This document shows positions 7,175 to 14,369 of a DNA stretch of 28,483 nucleotides, one piece after another (positions within the stretch are counted from its first letter, which is position 1; each line of letters opens with the position of its first letter). The notes beneath the pieces were generated by a model, which was not told the DNA's origin, did not search any database, and saw only the letters and a program-made list of their open reading frames with translations. The stretch covers positions 1 through 28,483 of the forward strand of contig JAHWKP010000003.1 in NCBI GenBank assembly GCA_019347775.1, in the 5' to 3' direction. The DNA comes from Actinomycetota bacterium (GTDB lineage Bacteria; Actinomycetota; Acidimicrobiia; Acidimicrobiales; JAHWKP01). The position numbers and the translations under genes are program-made.

Positions 7175-7792
7175 ATGCCGGTAGCGAGGGGAGAGCCTTG
7201 GGGAGAGTCCGGAACTCTGCCCGTCGACGGTCTGATCTATCCGAGAGACTGCGACGCAGCCCGCGCCGTTCAGTTCACGCGAGCAAGAGGTCTCGAGCGC
7301 CCCGAGATGGGATTGATAGGCGGCGATTTGTGGCGCACCCTCGGGGCTCCGATCGGCGGCGCCGACCGGTTACGGAACGGCCCGGCGACGCGGGTAACCG
7401 TGGATGTCGGCTGGATCACGATGGGCGGCGACGAGGTGGAGCATTGTTTCGTCGCCCACTGCGTGGCCCGCACACGACTGTGGTCGCAGGTTCTAGCGGT
7501 GATGAATGCGGAGTGGCTGGGCGAATGGGACGTCGCGCCCAGGAGCCATCCCGGTGACGGGTGGATGGACGTCACCGAAGCGGCTCTCGGCTGGGCGGAC
7601 CGCCAAAAGGTGCGCGAGCGGCTGGCCACGGGGACCCACCTGCCCCATCCCGGCATGCGTACCTCGAGGATCCGCGAGTCTGAGTTCGAGTTCCGCGATC
7701 CGCTCCGGCTTTACCTGGACGGATCCGCATTTCCCAAGGTCAGACGCCTGAAAGTGCGGGTCGAGCCCGCATCCCTTACGGTCGTGGTCTGA
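7175..7792 (+). CDS. Protein resembling the C-terminal lobe of diacylglycerol/lipid kinases
   Basis: A 205-residue protein starting 3 bp after the helicase stop, with a GAGG site 8 nt before the ATG, so probably co-transcribed and translationally coupled. Residues 107-135 (VMNAEWLGEWDVAPRS, then PGDGWMDV) follow the pattern of the beta-sandwich C-terminal domain of DAGK/YegS-like lipid kinases, in which a glycine-rich Asn motif, AP and DDGxLDV recur. The end, LYLDG followed by RVEPASLTVVV, also matches the final strands of that fold. The N-terminal nucleotide-binding domain with its GGDGT motif is missing; only a GGD at 49-51 is seen, in a different context. Function is not known. It may bind a lipid or nucleotide without phosphotransfer. 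The assignment rests on motif resemblance. Confidence 0.6.
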   Translation: MPVARGEPWGESGTLPVDGLIYPRDCDAARAVQFTRARGLERPEMGLIGGDLWRTLGAPIGGADRLRNGPATRVTVDVGWITMGGDEVEHCFVAHCVARTRLWSQVLAVMNAEWLGEWDVAPRSHPGDGWMDVTEAALGWADRQKVRERLATGTHLPHPGMRTSRIRESEFEFRDPLRLYLDGSAFPKVRRLKVRVEPASLTVVV

Positions 7793-7813
7793 GGCCGTAG
7801 TCTCCAAAGCGGG

Positions 7814-9436
7814 ATGCTGCCGTACGCCGCGGAGGCCTGGACCGACGAGGAATCTGAGGTCCTGCGTCGATATTTCACGAACCTGGACGGGCCGGTCTTC
7901 GCGGTCACGAACCTGCCCGAGGTCGTCAAGGGCGCGCTCTTTGCGAGGTACTCACGGTCGCCCAAGAGCCTGAGGCGACTGTTCCTGGACGAGTTCGTCG
8001 GCGACCTCGACGTCACTGGCGATGCCGGCATCGACGCCACCGTCGGCCTACAGCGAGCTGAGGATCTCTACGACCGGGTCTTCGTCGAGTACGGCGACGA
8101 CTCGGTAGCCCAGCTGGGGGGTGTGCATCTCGCCTGCGAGCAGGCGTCGAACCTTCTAACCAAGGTGCTCGAGTGGGGCCGGCTCATGGCCTACATGGAG
8201 CAGTCGACTCGCTACATCGCTTACGACGCCCGCCTGAGCAACGGTCGGTACCGCTATTTCCGGGACCCAGATCTGCTCGACTCGGGGCTCGGCGCCCGTT
8301 ACGTCGGCGATATGGACCGGATCTTCGATGCTTACGCCGCCGCCTTGCCGCTCGCACAGCAGTGGTTCAACAAGGCTCACCCCCGCCAGCCGGGCGACTC
8401 AGATTTCGTTCATCGCCAGTCCGTGAGAGCCAAGGCGTTCGACACTCTGCGCGGCATGCTCCCCGCCGCCGCGCTGTCAAACGTCGGGATCTACGGCACC
8501 GGGCAGGCCTACGAAATGCTCCTCATCCGCATGCGCAGCCACCCGCTACCCGAGGCGCGGGCCTACGCCGATCTCATGCTCGAAGAACTCGACAAAGTCA
8601 TTCCTTCGTTCGTCAAGAGAGTCGCGATCCCCGAACGGGGCGGAGCTTGGGGTGAGTACCTGAGCTCCACTCGGTCGGCGATGGACGACGTCGCGTCCCG
8701 AGTGCTGGCAGAAGAAGCGCCAGCTCCTCGCCAGACAGTGACGCTGGTTGACTACGACCCCGAGGGCGAGGACCGGGTCATCGCGGCGATGCTCTATGCC
8801 TATTCGGATCTCCCCGACGATCAGCTCTTGGCCCGGGCGAAGCGGCTGTCGGCCGACGAGAAGGCGTCCGTCGTGCGCGCTTATGTCGGCGATCGGCAGA
8901 ACCGCCGACACCGCCCTGGGCGAGCCTTCGAGGCGACCTCTTACCGCTTCGACATCCTCTCGGATTACGGAGCGTTCCGCGACCTGCAGCGCCATCGCCT
9001 GCTGACCATCGAATGGCAGGCACTGGGTCCCCGTCACGGGTTCGAGATGCCGGCTGCAGTGGAAGAGGCCGGTCTCGGCGACGAGTTCCGCGAGTGCATG
9101 GACCGGGCAGAGGGGCTCTACGACGCTTTGTGTGAGGACTTCCCAGCGCAGGCGGGATATGCCGTGACCCTCGCTCATCGTGTGCGGTATGTGATGCAGA
9201 TGAACGCGCGGGAGGCGATGCACGTGATCGAGCTGCGCACCACTCCTCAGGGCCACCAGTCGTATCGAGAGGTCTGTCAGGAGATGCACCGGCTCATCGC
9301 CGAGCAGGCGGGGCACCGCGTGATCGCTGAGGCCATGAAGTTCGTGGACCACGGCTCGTACGATCTCGAGCGGCTCGAATCCGAGCGCCGGGCCGAGGCC
9401 AAGCGCACCGCGCGCGGCACGCGGACGCAGAACTGA
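7814..9436 (+). CDS. Tandem ThyX-like (flavin-dependent thymidylate synthase family) protein
   Basis: A 540-residue protein with two regions resembling ThyX, the FAD-dependent enzyme that methylates dUMP. The N-terminal copy carries EYGDDSVAQLGG (about 92-103) and EQSTRYIAYD (129-138). The C-terminal copy carries QRHRLLTIEWQALGPRHGF (about 392-410) in place of the classical ThyX signature RHRxxSxNExSxRY, and ends with RVRYVMQMNAREAMHVIELR, which matches the last ThyX helices. Ordinary ThyX is 220-250 residues and acts as a homotetramer; here two halves are fused and the signature is degenerate, so thymidylate synthase activity should not be assumed. ATG 7814 has TAGTCT 10 nt upstream and no strong ribosome-binding site. 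A strong terminator follows the gene. Confidence 0.75.
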   Translation: MLPYAAEAWTDEESEVLRRYFTNLDGPVFAVTNLPEVVKGALFARYSRSPKSLRRLFLDEFVGDLDVTGDAGIDATVGLQRAEDLYDRVFVEYGDDSVAQLGGVHLACEQASNLLTKVLEWGRLMAYMEQSTRYIAYDARLSNGRYRYFRDPDLLDSGLGARYVGDMDRIFDAYAAALPLAQQWFNKAHPRQPGDSDFVHRQSVRAKAFDTLRGMLPAAALSNVGIYGTGQAYEMLLIRMRSHPLPEARAYADLMLEELDKVIPSFVKRVAIPERGGAWGEYLSSTRSAMDDVASRVLAEEAPAPRQTVTLVDYDPEGEDRVIAAMLYAYSDLPDDQLLARAKRLSADEKASVVRAYVGDRQNRRHRPGRAFEATSYRFDILSDYGAFRDLQRHRLLTIEWQALGPRHGFEMPAAVEEAGLGDEFRECMDRAEGLYDALCEDFPAQAGYAVTLAHRVRYVMQMNAREAMHVIELRTTPQGHQSYREVCQEMHRLIAEQAGHRVIAEAMKFVDHGSYDLERLESERRAEAKRTARGTRTQN

Positions 9437-9456
9437 GGGCGCAAAAAGTCACATAC

Positions 9457-9504
9457 GGCCCTGACCTGCAGCGTTGCGCGAAGCCGCAGGTCAGGGCCGG
9501 TTTT
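9457..9504 (+). terminator. Strong intrinsic terminator after the ThyX-like gene
   Basis: A perfect 13-bp stem, GGCCCTGACCTGC with GCAGGTCAGGGCC, has a 16-nt GC-rich loop and is followed by GG and TTTT. It begins 20 bp after the stop codon at 9436. An AAAAA run on the 5' side could also give weak termination in the opposite direction. Confidence 0.8.
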
Positions 9505-9744
9505 GGCGACTTGACCAACGACCCGCGACGTGGCAGAAATACCGGGCCGACTTCGCCTCTGTCCGCTTGGTCGTGGGCTCCGGGCAATCCGGTGTGGCGG
9601 CAGTCGGAAATGTGGGGCGGGTCCGGGAGATCGAGTAGAGAACGTCCGTCGGATGTAGCGGCGGGACGGCACCAAAGACCTCCCGGGCCCTCTTCCAGTT
9701 GGAGACATCGGCCGAGATGACCCCGATCGTTACTGTGAGCGCCC
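9505..9744. other. Intergenic stretch with no recognised gene
   Basis: With the terminator just before it, this completes a 308-bp gap between the ThyX-like gene and the membrane protein gene. No tRNA cloverleaf elements, no repeats and no convincing coding frame were seen. A Pro-rich minus-strand frame crosses it, but the sequence matches no family I recognise and it runs antisense into the Ala-rich membrane segment of the next gene. It presumably holds the promoter for the 9745 gene. Confidence 0.4.
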
Positions 9745-10239
9745 TTGAGACCCTCTCCTCGCCTCTGGGCGCCTTGGTTGGTGGCTCTGGCGGCGGTGGT
9801 GGCGGCGGCGGCATTCGGCTCGGCGCTGCTGCGGGAGCGAGGCGTCCGGGGGGAGCTCGAATCGGTCACGGGCCGCTTCGCGTCAGCCCTGCTCACCTAC
9901 GACAGCAACGACTTGCAACAAGCCAGGGCACGGATTCGTCCGCTGGTCACCGACAAATTCTTCGCGAACTACGACTCGACCCTCGAGGGTCTGGCGATTC
10001 TGAACGCGAAGGCCGAAGGCAAGGCCATAGAAGTGTTCGTAGCGGACGCTGGCGCGGACCGCGCCTCCACGATCGTCGTCACCGATTCCACGGCCGAAAG
10101 AGCCACCGGAACGACGACCAAGAAAGGCGCCTACCTGCGGCTTTACCTGGTTCGCGACGGCGGAGCCTGGAAAGTGGACTCGGTGGTCGAGCTGTCTCCG
10201 GGGCGCAGCGAGCGTCCGGCCGACGCTCCGGAAGAGTGA
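9745..10239 (+). CDS. Mce-associated-like membrane-anchored protein
   Basis: A 164-residue protein with one N-terminal hydrophobic helix (about residues 10-28, Ala/Val/Leu-rich) and no cleavage motif, followed by an extracytoplasmic domain. The pattern after the helix (FASALLTYDSNDLQQARARI, LVTDKFFANY) and the C-terminal YLVRDGGAWKVDSVVEL resemble Mce-associated proteins of actinobacteria, which have an NTF2-like outer domain and are often encoded beside mce lipid-import genes. No mce genes are in this window, so a link to lipid transport is not supported by context. The TTG start at 9745 is uncertain because no good Shine-Dalgarno is visible. The acidic tail PADAPEE is probably disordered. 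Confidence 0.6.
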   Translation: MRPSPRLWAPWLVALAAVVAAAAFGSALLRERGVRGELESVTGRFASALLTYDSNDLQQARARIRPLVTDKFFANYDSTLEGLAILNAKAEGKAIEVFVADAGADRASTIVVTDSTAERATGTTTKKGAYLRLYLVRDGGAWKVDSVVELSPGRSERPADAPEE

Positions 10240-10301
10240 GGTTCCGGGAGCTGTCGGGGACCCTCACCGGGGGGTGCGTCAGAGCCGGCGGGCGGCCCTT
10301 C

Positions 10302-10307
10302 TATGAT
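10302..10307 (+). promoter_or_regulatory. TATGAT -10 element before the DUF4193 gene
   Basis: TATGAT lies 10 nt before ATG 10318, placing the probable transcription start within a few bases of the start codon. No convincing -35 hexamer is visible. There is no ribosome-binding site in the gap, which supports a leaderless or nearly leaderless transcript. Confidence 0.45.
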
Positions 10308-10317
10308 CCCGCCCGAT

Positions 10318-10812
10318 ATGGCTAGGAAGACGGCGGTGACGGAAGTGGATCCCGAGGACGACACCGAGGTCGACGACGACATCGAAGAGTTGGTCGCCGA
10401 ACCGGCGGACCTCGAGGAGGTCGATGATCCCGACGCGGTCATCGACGTCGACGAATCCGACGATGACGATGACGATGTCGTCATCGATGACGATGACGAT
10501 GACGATGACGACGAAGGCGAGACCGTTCCCGCCGCCGAAGCTGCCACAGACGACGACGATGATGATGATGAGGACGAGGAGGGTGACGTCGAAGCCAGCC
10601 TCGACGTGATCCTGAAAGAACGGCTCGTCCAGGTCGACGAGGACGAGGAGGACGAGGACGAGCCCAACGATCCGGAGGATCGTGCGGCGCCCGAGGCTGC
10701 GAAGGTGCTTCCTAAGCAGCCTAAGGAGTTCGTCTGCCAGTCGTGCTTCCTCGTGAAGCACCCGAGTCAGATGAGCGACTCCAAGCGCAAGCTGTGCCGG
10801 GACTGTGTTTGA
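10318..10812 (+). CDS. DUF4193 family protein with expanded Asp/Glu tract
   Basis: Actinobacterial DUF4193 protein, function unknown. Usual members are about 100 residues, with an acidic N-terminal part and a C-terminal zinc-ribbon-like module preceded by VLPKQ. Here the module is intact (VLPKQPKEFVCQSCFLVKHP, then a CRDC pair at the C-terminus), but the N-terminal part is stretched to about 125 residues with several runs of five or more consecutive Asp/Glu residues. The protein should be extremely acidic and largely disordered outside the zinc module. ATG 10318 (MARKT) is preferred over ATG 10303 because the promoter-like TATGAT overlaps the earlier start. The stop TGA overlaps the TTG start of the next gene, suggesting coupling. 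Confidence 0.85.
   Translation: MARKTAVTEVDPEDDTEVDDDIEELVAEPADLEEVDDPDAVIDVDESDDDDDDVVIDDDDDDDDDEGETVPAAEAATDDDDDDDEDEEGDVEASLDVILKERLVQVDEDEEDEDEPNDPEDRAAPEAAKVLPKQPKEFVCQSCFLVKHPSQMSDSKRKLCRDCV
10460..10513 (+). repeat. GAYGAC-type simple repeat coding for the Asp tract
   Basis: Hexamer-like GATGAC units are repeated in two groups around a GATGACGA/TCGTCATC inverted repeat, encoding runs of Asp interrupted by VVI. A second GAC/GAT/GAG trinucleotide run lies at about 10551-10586. Such tracts are prone to length change by slippage in 3-bp or 6-bp steps, which would keep the reading frame. Confidence 0.7.
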
Positions 10813-11354
10813 GTGCGCCTGAGGAGGAGCGCTCAGCGCTGGACGAAGCGCTCGACCTGTTCATCTTCGCCCCGATCGGGCTGGCGGTAACCGCGGCAGA
10901 GGAGCTGCCCAAGATCGTCGAGCGCGGGCGAGAGGTGGTCGAATCCCGGATGGGCACAGCCCGAGTGCTGGGACGCGTCGCGGTCAACCAGGGACGGGTC
11001 GAGGTCTCCCGGATTGTGTCGCAGTGGAACGATCTCGGCTCGGTATTGCGGTCCGGAGCGATGACTCCGAGCCCGAAGTCGAATTCGTGGTCCGGGACCG
11101 ACGACGAAGGGCGGCCCGCTCCTCACCACGATGCTGCTGCGCCGAGGGCGCCTCGCGCGCAACGAATGCCCGCCGCCCCCGAAGGCCTGGGGATTCCCGG
11201 CTATGAGTCGCTCGCGGCGACGCAGGTCGTCAGTCGGTTGGGCGGGCTCACTTCTGACCAGCTAGCGGCCGTCAAGGCCTACGAGTCGGCTACCCGGGGT
11301 CGCCGTACCATCTTGGGCCGTATCGCTCAGATCGAATCGGCCAAGGACGCCTGA
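10809..11354 (+). CDS. Actinobacterial conserved hypothetical (lipid-droplet-associated-like)
   Basis: A 181-residue protein starting at TTG 10809, which overlaps the TGA of the DUF4193 gene. The N-terminal part ALDLFIFAPIGLAVTAAEELPKI is amphipathic to hydrophobic and could associate with membrane or lipid surfaces. A low-complexity Pro/Ala-rich linker follows, then a compact C-terminal motif (IPGYESLAATQVVSRLGGL, QLAAVKAYE, GRRTILGRI). That motif recurs in actinobacterial proteins sometimes annotated as lipid-droplet-associated, and resembles a helix-hairpin-helix arrangement. No enzyme motif is present. The frame is open further upstream to 10743, but the upstream part is a shadow of the DUF4193 gene. 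Function unknown. Confidence 0.65.
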   Translation: MSAPEEERSALDEALDLFIFAPIGLAVTAAEELPKIVERGREVVESRMGTARVLGRVAVNQGRVEVSRIVSQWNDLGSVLRSGAMTPSPKSNSWSGTDDEGRPAPHHDAAAPRAPRAQRMPAAPEGLGIPGYESLAATQVVSRLGGLTSDQLAAVKAYESATRGRRTILGRIAQIESAKDA

Positions 11355-11879
11355 GTGGAGGCGGCCCGGACGCCTCATGAGGACGAGATCGGGCGGCTGG
11401 CCGAACTGCATCGTCTGGCTGTCGCCACCGCGACACCCGAGCGCGGGGGAGAGGTGTTCGCGGCTCGGGAGACGGCCGGCGAGCCTCTCGAGGACTGGCT
11501 CCGCGAGCGCCTGCGTAATGGCGGCGTCTGGGCCGGCACGGTCGACGACTCGATCATCGGCTATGCGGTCGCAGACGTTGAGAACCTGCGGGGCGGAGTG
11601 CGCCTGGCCCGCATCGAGGCGCTCTTCGTCGAGGAGGGCGCCCGTGGAGTCGGCGTCGGTGCGTCCATGATGGCGGCGATCATCGAATGGTCAGCCGAGC
11701 AAGGGTGCACCGGAGTCGACGCGTGGGCGCTGCCGGGTGACCGGCACACCAAGAACTTCTTTGAAGCAAGTGGCTTCAGCGCGCGTCTGCTTACCATGCA
11801 TCACTCATTCGGCCCCCGCCGTGAGCGCCCAGAGAGCGAGGGCGGCGGGGTGCGCGGGAGCCGAGCGGAACCGGCGTGA
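11355..11879 (+). CDS. GNAT family N-acetyltransferase
   Basis: GCN5-related acetyltransferase of 174 residues; the acceptor is unknown. The acetyl-CoA binding motif A is seen as ARIEALFVEEGARGVGVGASMM (about 90-111), preceded by the strand IIGYAVADVE and followed by the typical late motif KNFFEASGFSARLLTM. The GTG start follows directly on the previous stop, and the stop overlaps the Nudix ATG (ATGA), so the gene sits in a tightly packed operon running from the DUF4193 gene to the Nudix gene. The Arg/Gly-rich C-terminal tail after HHSFG is probably disordered. Confidence 0.88.
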   Translation: MEAARTPHEDEIGRLAELHRLAVATATPERGGEVFAARETAGEPLEDWLRERLRNGGVWAGTVDDSIIGYAVADVENLRGGVRLARIEALFVEEGARGVGVGASMMAAIIEWSAEQGCTGVDAWALPGDRHTKNFFEASGFSARLLTMHHSFGPRRERPESEGGGVRGSRAEPA

Positions 11880-12313
11880 TGGCGCGCCGTCCGGAAGTGT
11901 GCGTCGGCGCGGTGGCCGTCGATGCCGGACGTCTGTTGATGGTACGGCGGGGGAGGGGCCCGGCCGCGGGTGACTGGTCGCTACCCGGCGGACGAGTGGA
12001 GCCAGGCGAGACTCTGGCGGAGGCGGTCGTGCGCGAGCTCGAAGAGGAGGCTGGGATCGAGGGCGTGTGCGGTCCGATGATCGGCTGGGTCGAGCGCATC
12101 GACGACGATCACCACTTCGTCATCCTCGACTTCAGCGTCGATGTGCTCGAGGGGACCGAACCGGTGGCGGGCGACGACGCCGCTGAGGCTAGATGGGTGC
12201 CGCTTGAAGAGATTGCCGAGCTAAACGTCGTCGCCGGGCTGGTCGAGTTCCTGCACGAGAACGGCATCATCGACCTCATCGCCGCCGACGCTGAGGGCAT
12301 CGAGCTGCTCTGA
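11879..12313 (+). CDS. Nudix hydrolase
   Basis: MutT-like Nudix hydrolase of 144 residues, cleaving a nucleoside-diphosphate-linked compound; the exact substrate cannot be read from sequence. The complete Nudix box is visible: GGRVEPGETLAEAVVRELEE followed by EAGI, with the metal-binding REXXEE glutamates. WVERIDDDHHFVILDF forms the next strands, and ARWVPLEEI is the typical late motif. The start ATG overlaps the upstream GNAT stop. The last 93 bp overlap the 3' end of the convergent gene on the minus strand, so the final residues (after FLHENG) may be a family-atypical extension. Confidence 0.92.
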   Translation: MARRPEVCVGAVAVDAGRLLMVRRGRGPAAGDWSLPGGRVEPGETLAEAVVRELEEEAGIEGVCGPMIGWVERIDDDHHFVILDFSVDVLEGTEPVAGDDAAEARWVPLEEIAELNVVAGLVEFLHENGIIDLIAADAEGIELL

Positions 12314-13870
12314 GGGCACGGACTCCTCCGGCTGCTCCGGCGCTTCGGTAGAGGGGCCTTCATCCGCCGCCACCGCCTGCTCGGTCGACACCGGCTGCTC
12401 GACGGTGGCCGGAGCTTCCTCAGAGGGTGATGCTGGAGCCGGCTTCTGTGTCGCCGACTTCGCTGCCTCCGGCCGCTTGGGGGAGGGGGGCTCGGGTCGG
12501 CGGCGGGGCTGGTGCGGGGCGGGCTTGGGCCGGCGAACGGGCGGAGGGGGGACGCCGAGGCCCAGCAGTTGCGCCAATGTCGGGACCGATCCGGCTGCGG
12601 CTCGGGCGCGGCTCTTGAGCTCGTCGTCGGCCGCTGCGGGGAGCCCTTCGGGTCGAACTGTGCGGCTAACCGGAGAGGCTACGACCGCGTCGAGCAGGTC
12701 GAGCCACCGCGCCGGTTGGGTTGAAGCGGTCATTGCACTGCCGGCCGCCTGAGCCAGCCGTGTGGCGAGCTCAGCAGGCAGACGTGCACCAGGGCCGGGG
12801 GAGCGGGTGGCCTGCCGCAACGCGCGAAGCGGCCGGTTCGCATCCAGGGCCGCCGAGATGCCCTCCACCCACTCGGTGCGCTGCGCTTCCATCCTCGTCG
12901 TGAGGGCCTGCTTCAACTTGGCGGCAGCTTCCCTGCCTTCTTCGCCCCGGGCCAAGTCGTTCGCCGAGGTGACGATGGCTCGCAGCTCGCGGAGGGGCAC
13001 TGAGGCCGGGTCGGTCAGGGCGGCATCGGCCCGGTCTCGCCATTCGGCCGCGCGTAGCGCCGGAGCGAGGTTCTCGGCGAGGGTAACCATGGGACCCGGG
13101 TCGATGTTCTGGGCGGTGAGGGCCTCGCGAACGGCTCGGACGCCGCCCTTCAAGACCTGCTCGGCCACGGGACGCTGCTCTTCGGGCAGGCCAGTCAAGA
13201 CGGCGTCACGGTGCGTGCGCCCAGGCTGGAACTTCGGCGGCCGCTGACGGCTCGGACGGCGCTCGGCCGTGTCCTTGCCACCGGTCTCGGGCCGCGGAGG
13301 GCGACGGCGTTCATGGTCCGGCCGAGTGCTGGTGGAAGGGCGCCCCTCGGTGTCCGCGGTTCTGGGACGACTGGGTCTGTCCCTCTCCGGACGGCCTGGA
13401 CGGCCGGAGGCTTCGCCGTCACGCCTCGGCGGTCGGCCTCGGGTGTCGCCCTCTCGTCCCTTAGGACGCCCGCGGCCTTCGCCGTCCGGTCGGGAACGGT
13501 CGCGGGGCGGCCCCTCGCGGCGCTGACCGCCGCGGGCTCCCTCCTCACGGGGGCCACGGGGCGGTCGGTCGTCGCGGTCGCGCCCCCGTCGCCCCACCAG
13601 GGTCGTCGTTACCCCTTCGGCCGGCGGCTGTGAGCCGAGGAGCTTGAGAATCTCCGGCCCGCTGCGCTCAGCAGCTCGGGGCGCCAGAGCGGTGACGTTG
13701 ATGCCGTCGATCTCGAAATCGGCCTCCGCTCTCATAACATCGCCGACCTTGGCTCCGCCCGGCACCAAGCCGGCGGTTACTACGCCCTTGGGCTGCCGCG
13801 CGCCAGCGGCTCGCCAGGTCCACGTGCCATCAGGCCGCTCGCTTGTTAGTTCGATTTCGAGCCGTGGCAC
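12221..13870 (-). CDS. Large Arg/Gly/Pro-rich, mostly disordered protein
   Basis: A 549-residue protein of unknown function. Residues 1-90 form a compact, probably beta-rich domain (EIELTSERPDGTWTWRAAGA, KVGDVMRAEADFEIDGINV). About residues 90-215 are low-complexity with many Arg, Gly, Pro and Asp (RGRDRDDRPPRG and similar), like RNA-binding RGG regions. About 215-430 is Ala/Leu/Arg-rich and helical (VAEQVLKGGVRAVREAL, AAEWRDRADAALTD). The C-terminal 120 residues are Pro/Glu/Ala-rich and acidic at the end. I recall homologues of the N-terminal domain in Acidimicrobiia annotated only as hypothetical. The GTG start has TAGCGT exactly 6 nt upstream, suggesting a leaderless mRNA. The strict minus-strand frame over 1.6 kb and the charge-segmented design support a real gene. 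RNA binding is inferred only from composition. Confidence 0.75.
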   Translation of the reverse strand: MPRLEIELTSERPDGTWTWRAAGARQPKGVVTAGLVPGGAKVGDVMRAEADFEIDGINVTALAPRAAERSGPEILKLLGSQPPAEGVTTTLVGRRGRDRDDRPPRGPREEGARGGQRREGPPRDRSRPDGEGRGRPKGREGDTRGRPPRRDGEASGRPGRPERDRPSRPRTADTEGRPSTSTRPDHERRRPPRPETGGKDTAERRPSRQRPPKFQPGRTHRDAVLTGLPEEQRPVAEQVLKGGVRAVREALTAQNIDPGPMVTLAENLAPALRAAEWRDRADAALTDPASVPLRELRAIVTSANDLARGEEGREAAAKLKQALTTRMEAQRTEWVEGISAALDANRPLRALRQATRSPGPGARLPAELATRLAQAAGSAMTASTQPARWLDLLDAVVASPVSRTVRPEGLPAAADDELKSRARAAAGSVPTLAQLLGLGVPPPPVRRPKPAPHQPRRRPEPPSPKRPEAAKSATQKPAPASPSEEAPATVEQPVSTEQAVAADEGPSTEAPEQPEESVPSEQLDALSVGGDEVDDAVLVQELDQPGDDV

Positions 13871-13995
13871 CGAGTAACGCTAACCGTCACCCGAGCCCAA
13901 AGGTGACTATGGCCGGCCCGAATCCGGCCCAGTGCCTCCGGCACAACGCCCATAATGTACGTTACGTCAACCTATCCGTTCGGGCGTGCGGCGCC

Positions 13996-14355
13996 TCACT
14001 CCCCTTCGATCTCGAACCAGGTGGTGTTTCCTCGTTCGTGGGCCGATGAACCCCAGCGAGAGGCCACAGCCTCGACGATGTGCAAGCCGCGGCCGGCACT
14101 CGTGTCAGGGGTTGCGGGGCGCCGGAGCTCCACGGCACCCGACCCGGCGTCGTGGACGGCGACCCACACCGACTTTGGCCCGACCCGGATCTCCAGCTCC
14201 ACCGGAGGTTGGCCGTGGAGGAAGGCGTTCGTGACAAGTTCGGACGCGCACAGCACGAGATGCTCGAGGTCGACAGGCGCGCCTTGGCAAATCCGGCGGA
14301 GTGCCTTTCGCGCCTCCGCAGAACTACCCGGGCCGGGTGGCAGATCGACTTTCAA
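13996..14355 (-). CDS. RsbW-like anti-sigma-type ATP-binding protein
   Basis: Single-domain GHKL ATPase of the HATPase_c_2 (RsbW/SpoIIAB-like) type, which in this phylum acts as a serine kinase and anti-sigma factor or as a regulator in partner switching. The N box is ASELVTNAFLHG, the G1 box VHDAGSG and the G2 box GRGLHIVEAVASRWG. From TTG 14355 the protein has 119 residues and begins KVDLPPGPGSSAEARKAL, the usual opening of the family. The frame also extends to TTG 14400, overlapping the upstream GNAT gene; the extension lies in GNAT coding sequence. No sigma factor or anti-anti-sigma (STAS) gene is nearby, so the partner is unknown. Confidence 0.85.
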   Translation of the reverse strand: MKVDLPPGPGSSAEARKALRRICQGAPVDLEHLVLCASELVTNAFLHGQPPVELEIRVGPKSVWVAVHDAGSGAVELRRPATPDTSAGRGLHIVEAVASRWGSSAHERGNTTWFEIEGE

Positions 14356-14369
14356 CGGTTCTCGCTTGT

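Noticed and set aside
9491..9814. Pro-rich minus-strand ORF across the 9505-9744 gap
   Set aside because: It starts in a poly-Pro run that is the antisense of an Ala-rich transmembrane segment and ends in the terminator stem, with no recognisable motif.
10143..10761. Long minus-strand Ser-rich and Ile/Val-rich ORFs opposite the DUF4193 gene
   Set aside because: They are antisense readings of the GAYGAC repeat (poly-Ser and VIVIV runs). The plus frame carries the family zinc module.
12405..13633. Plus-strand ORFs opposite the Arg-rich gene
   Set aside because: They are several short, overlapping Ala/Arg/Gly-rich frames with no motifs, whereas the minus strand gives one continuous 549-codon frame with a structured N-terminal domain.
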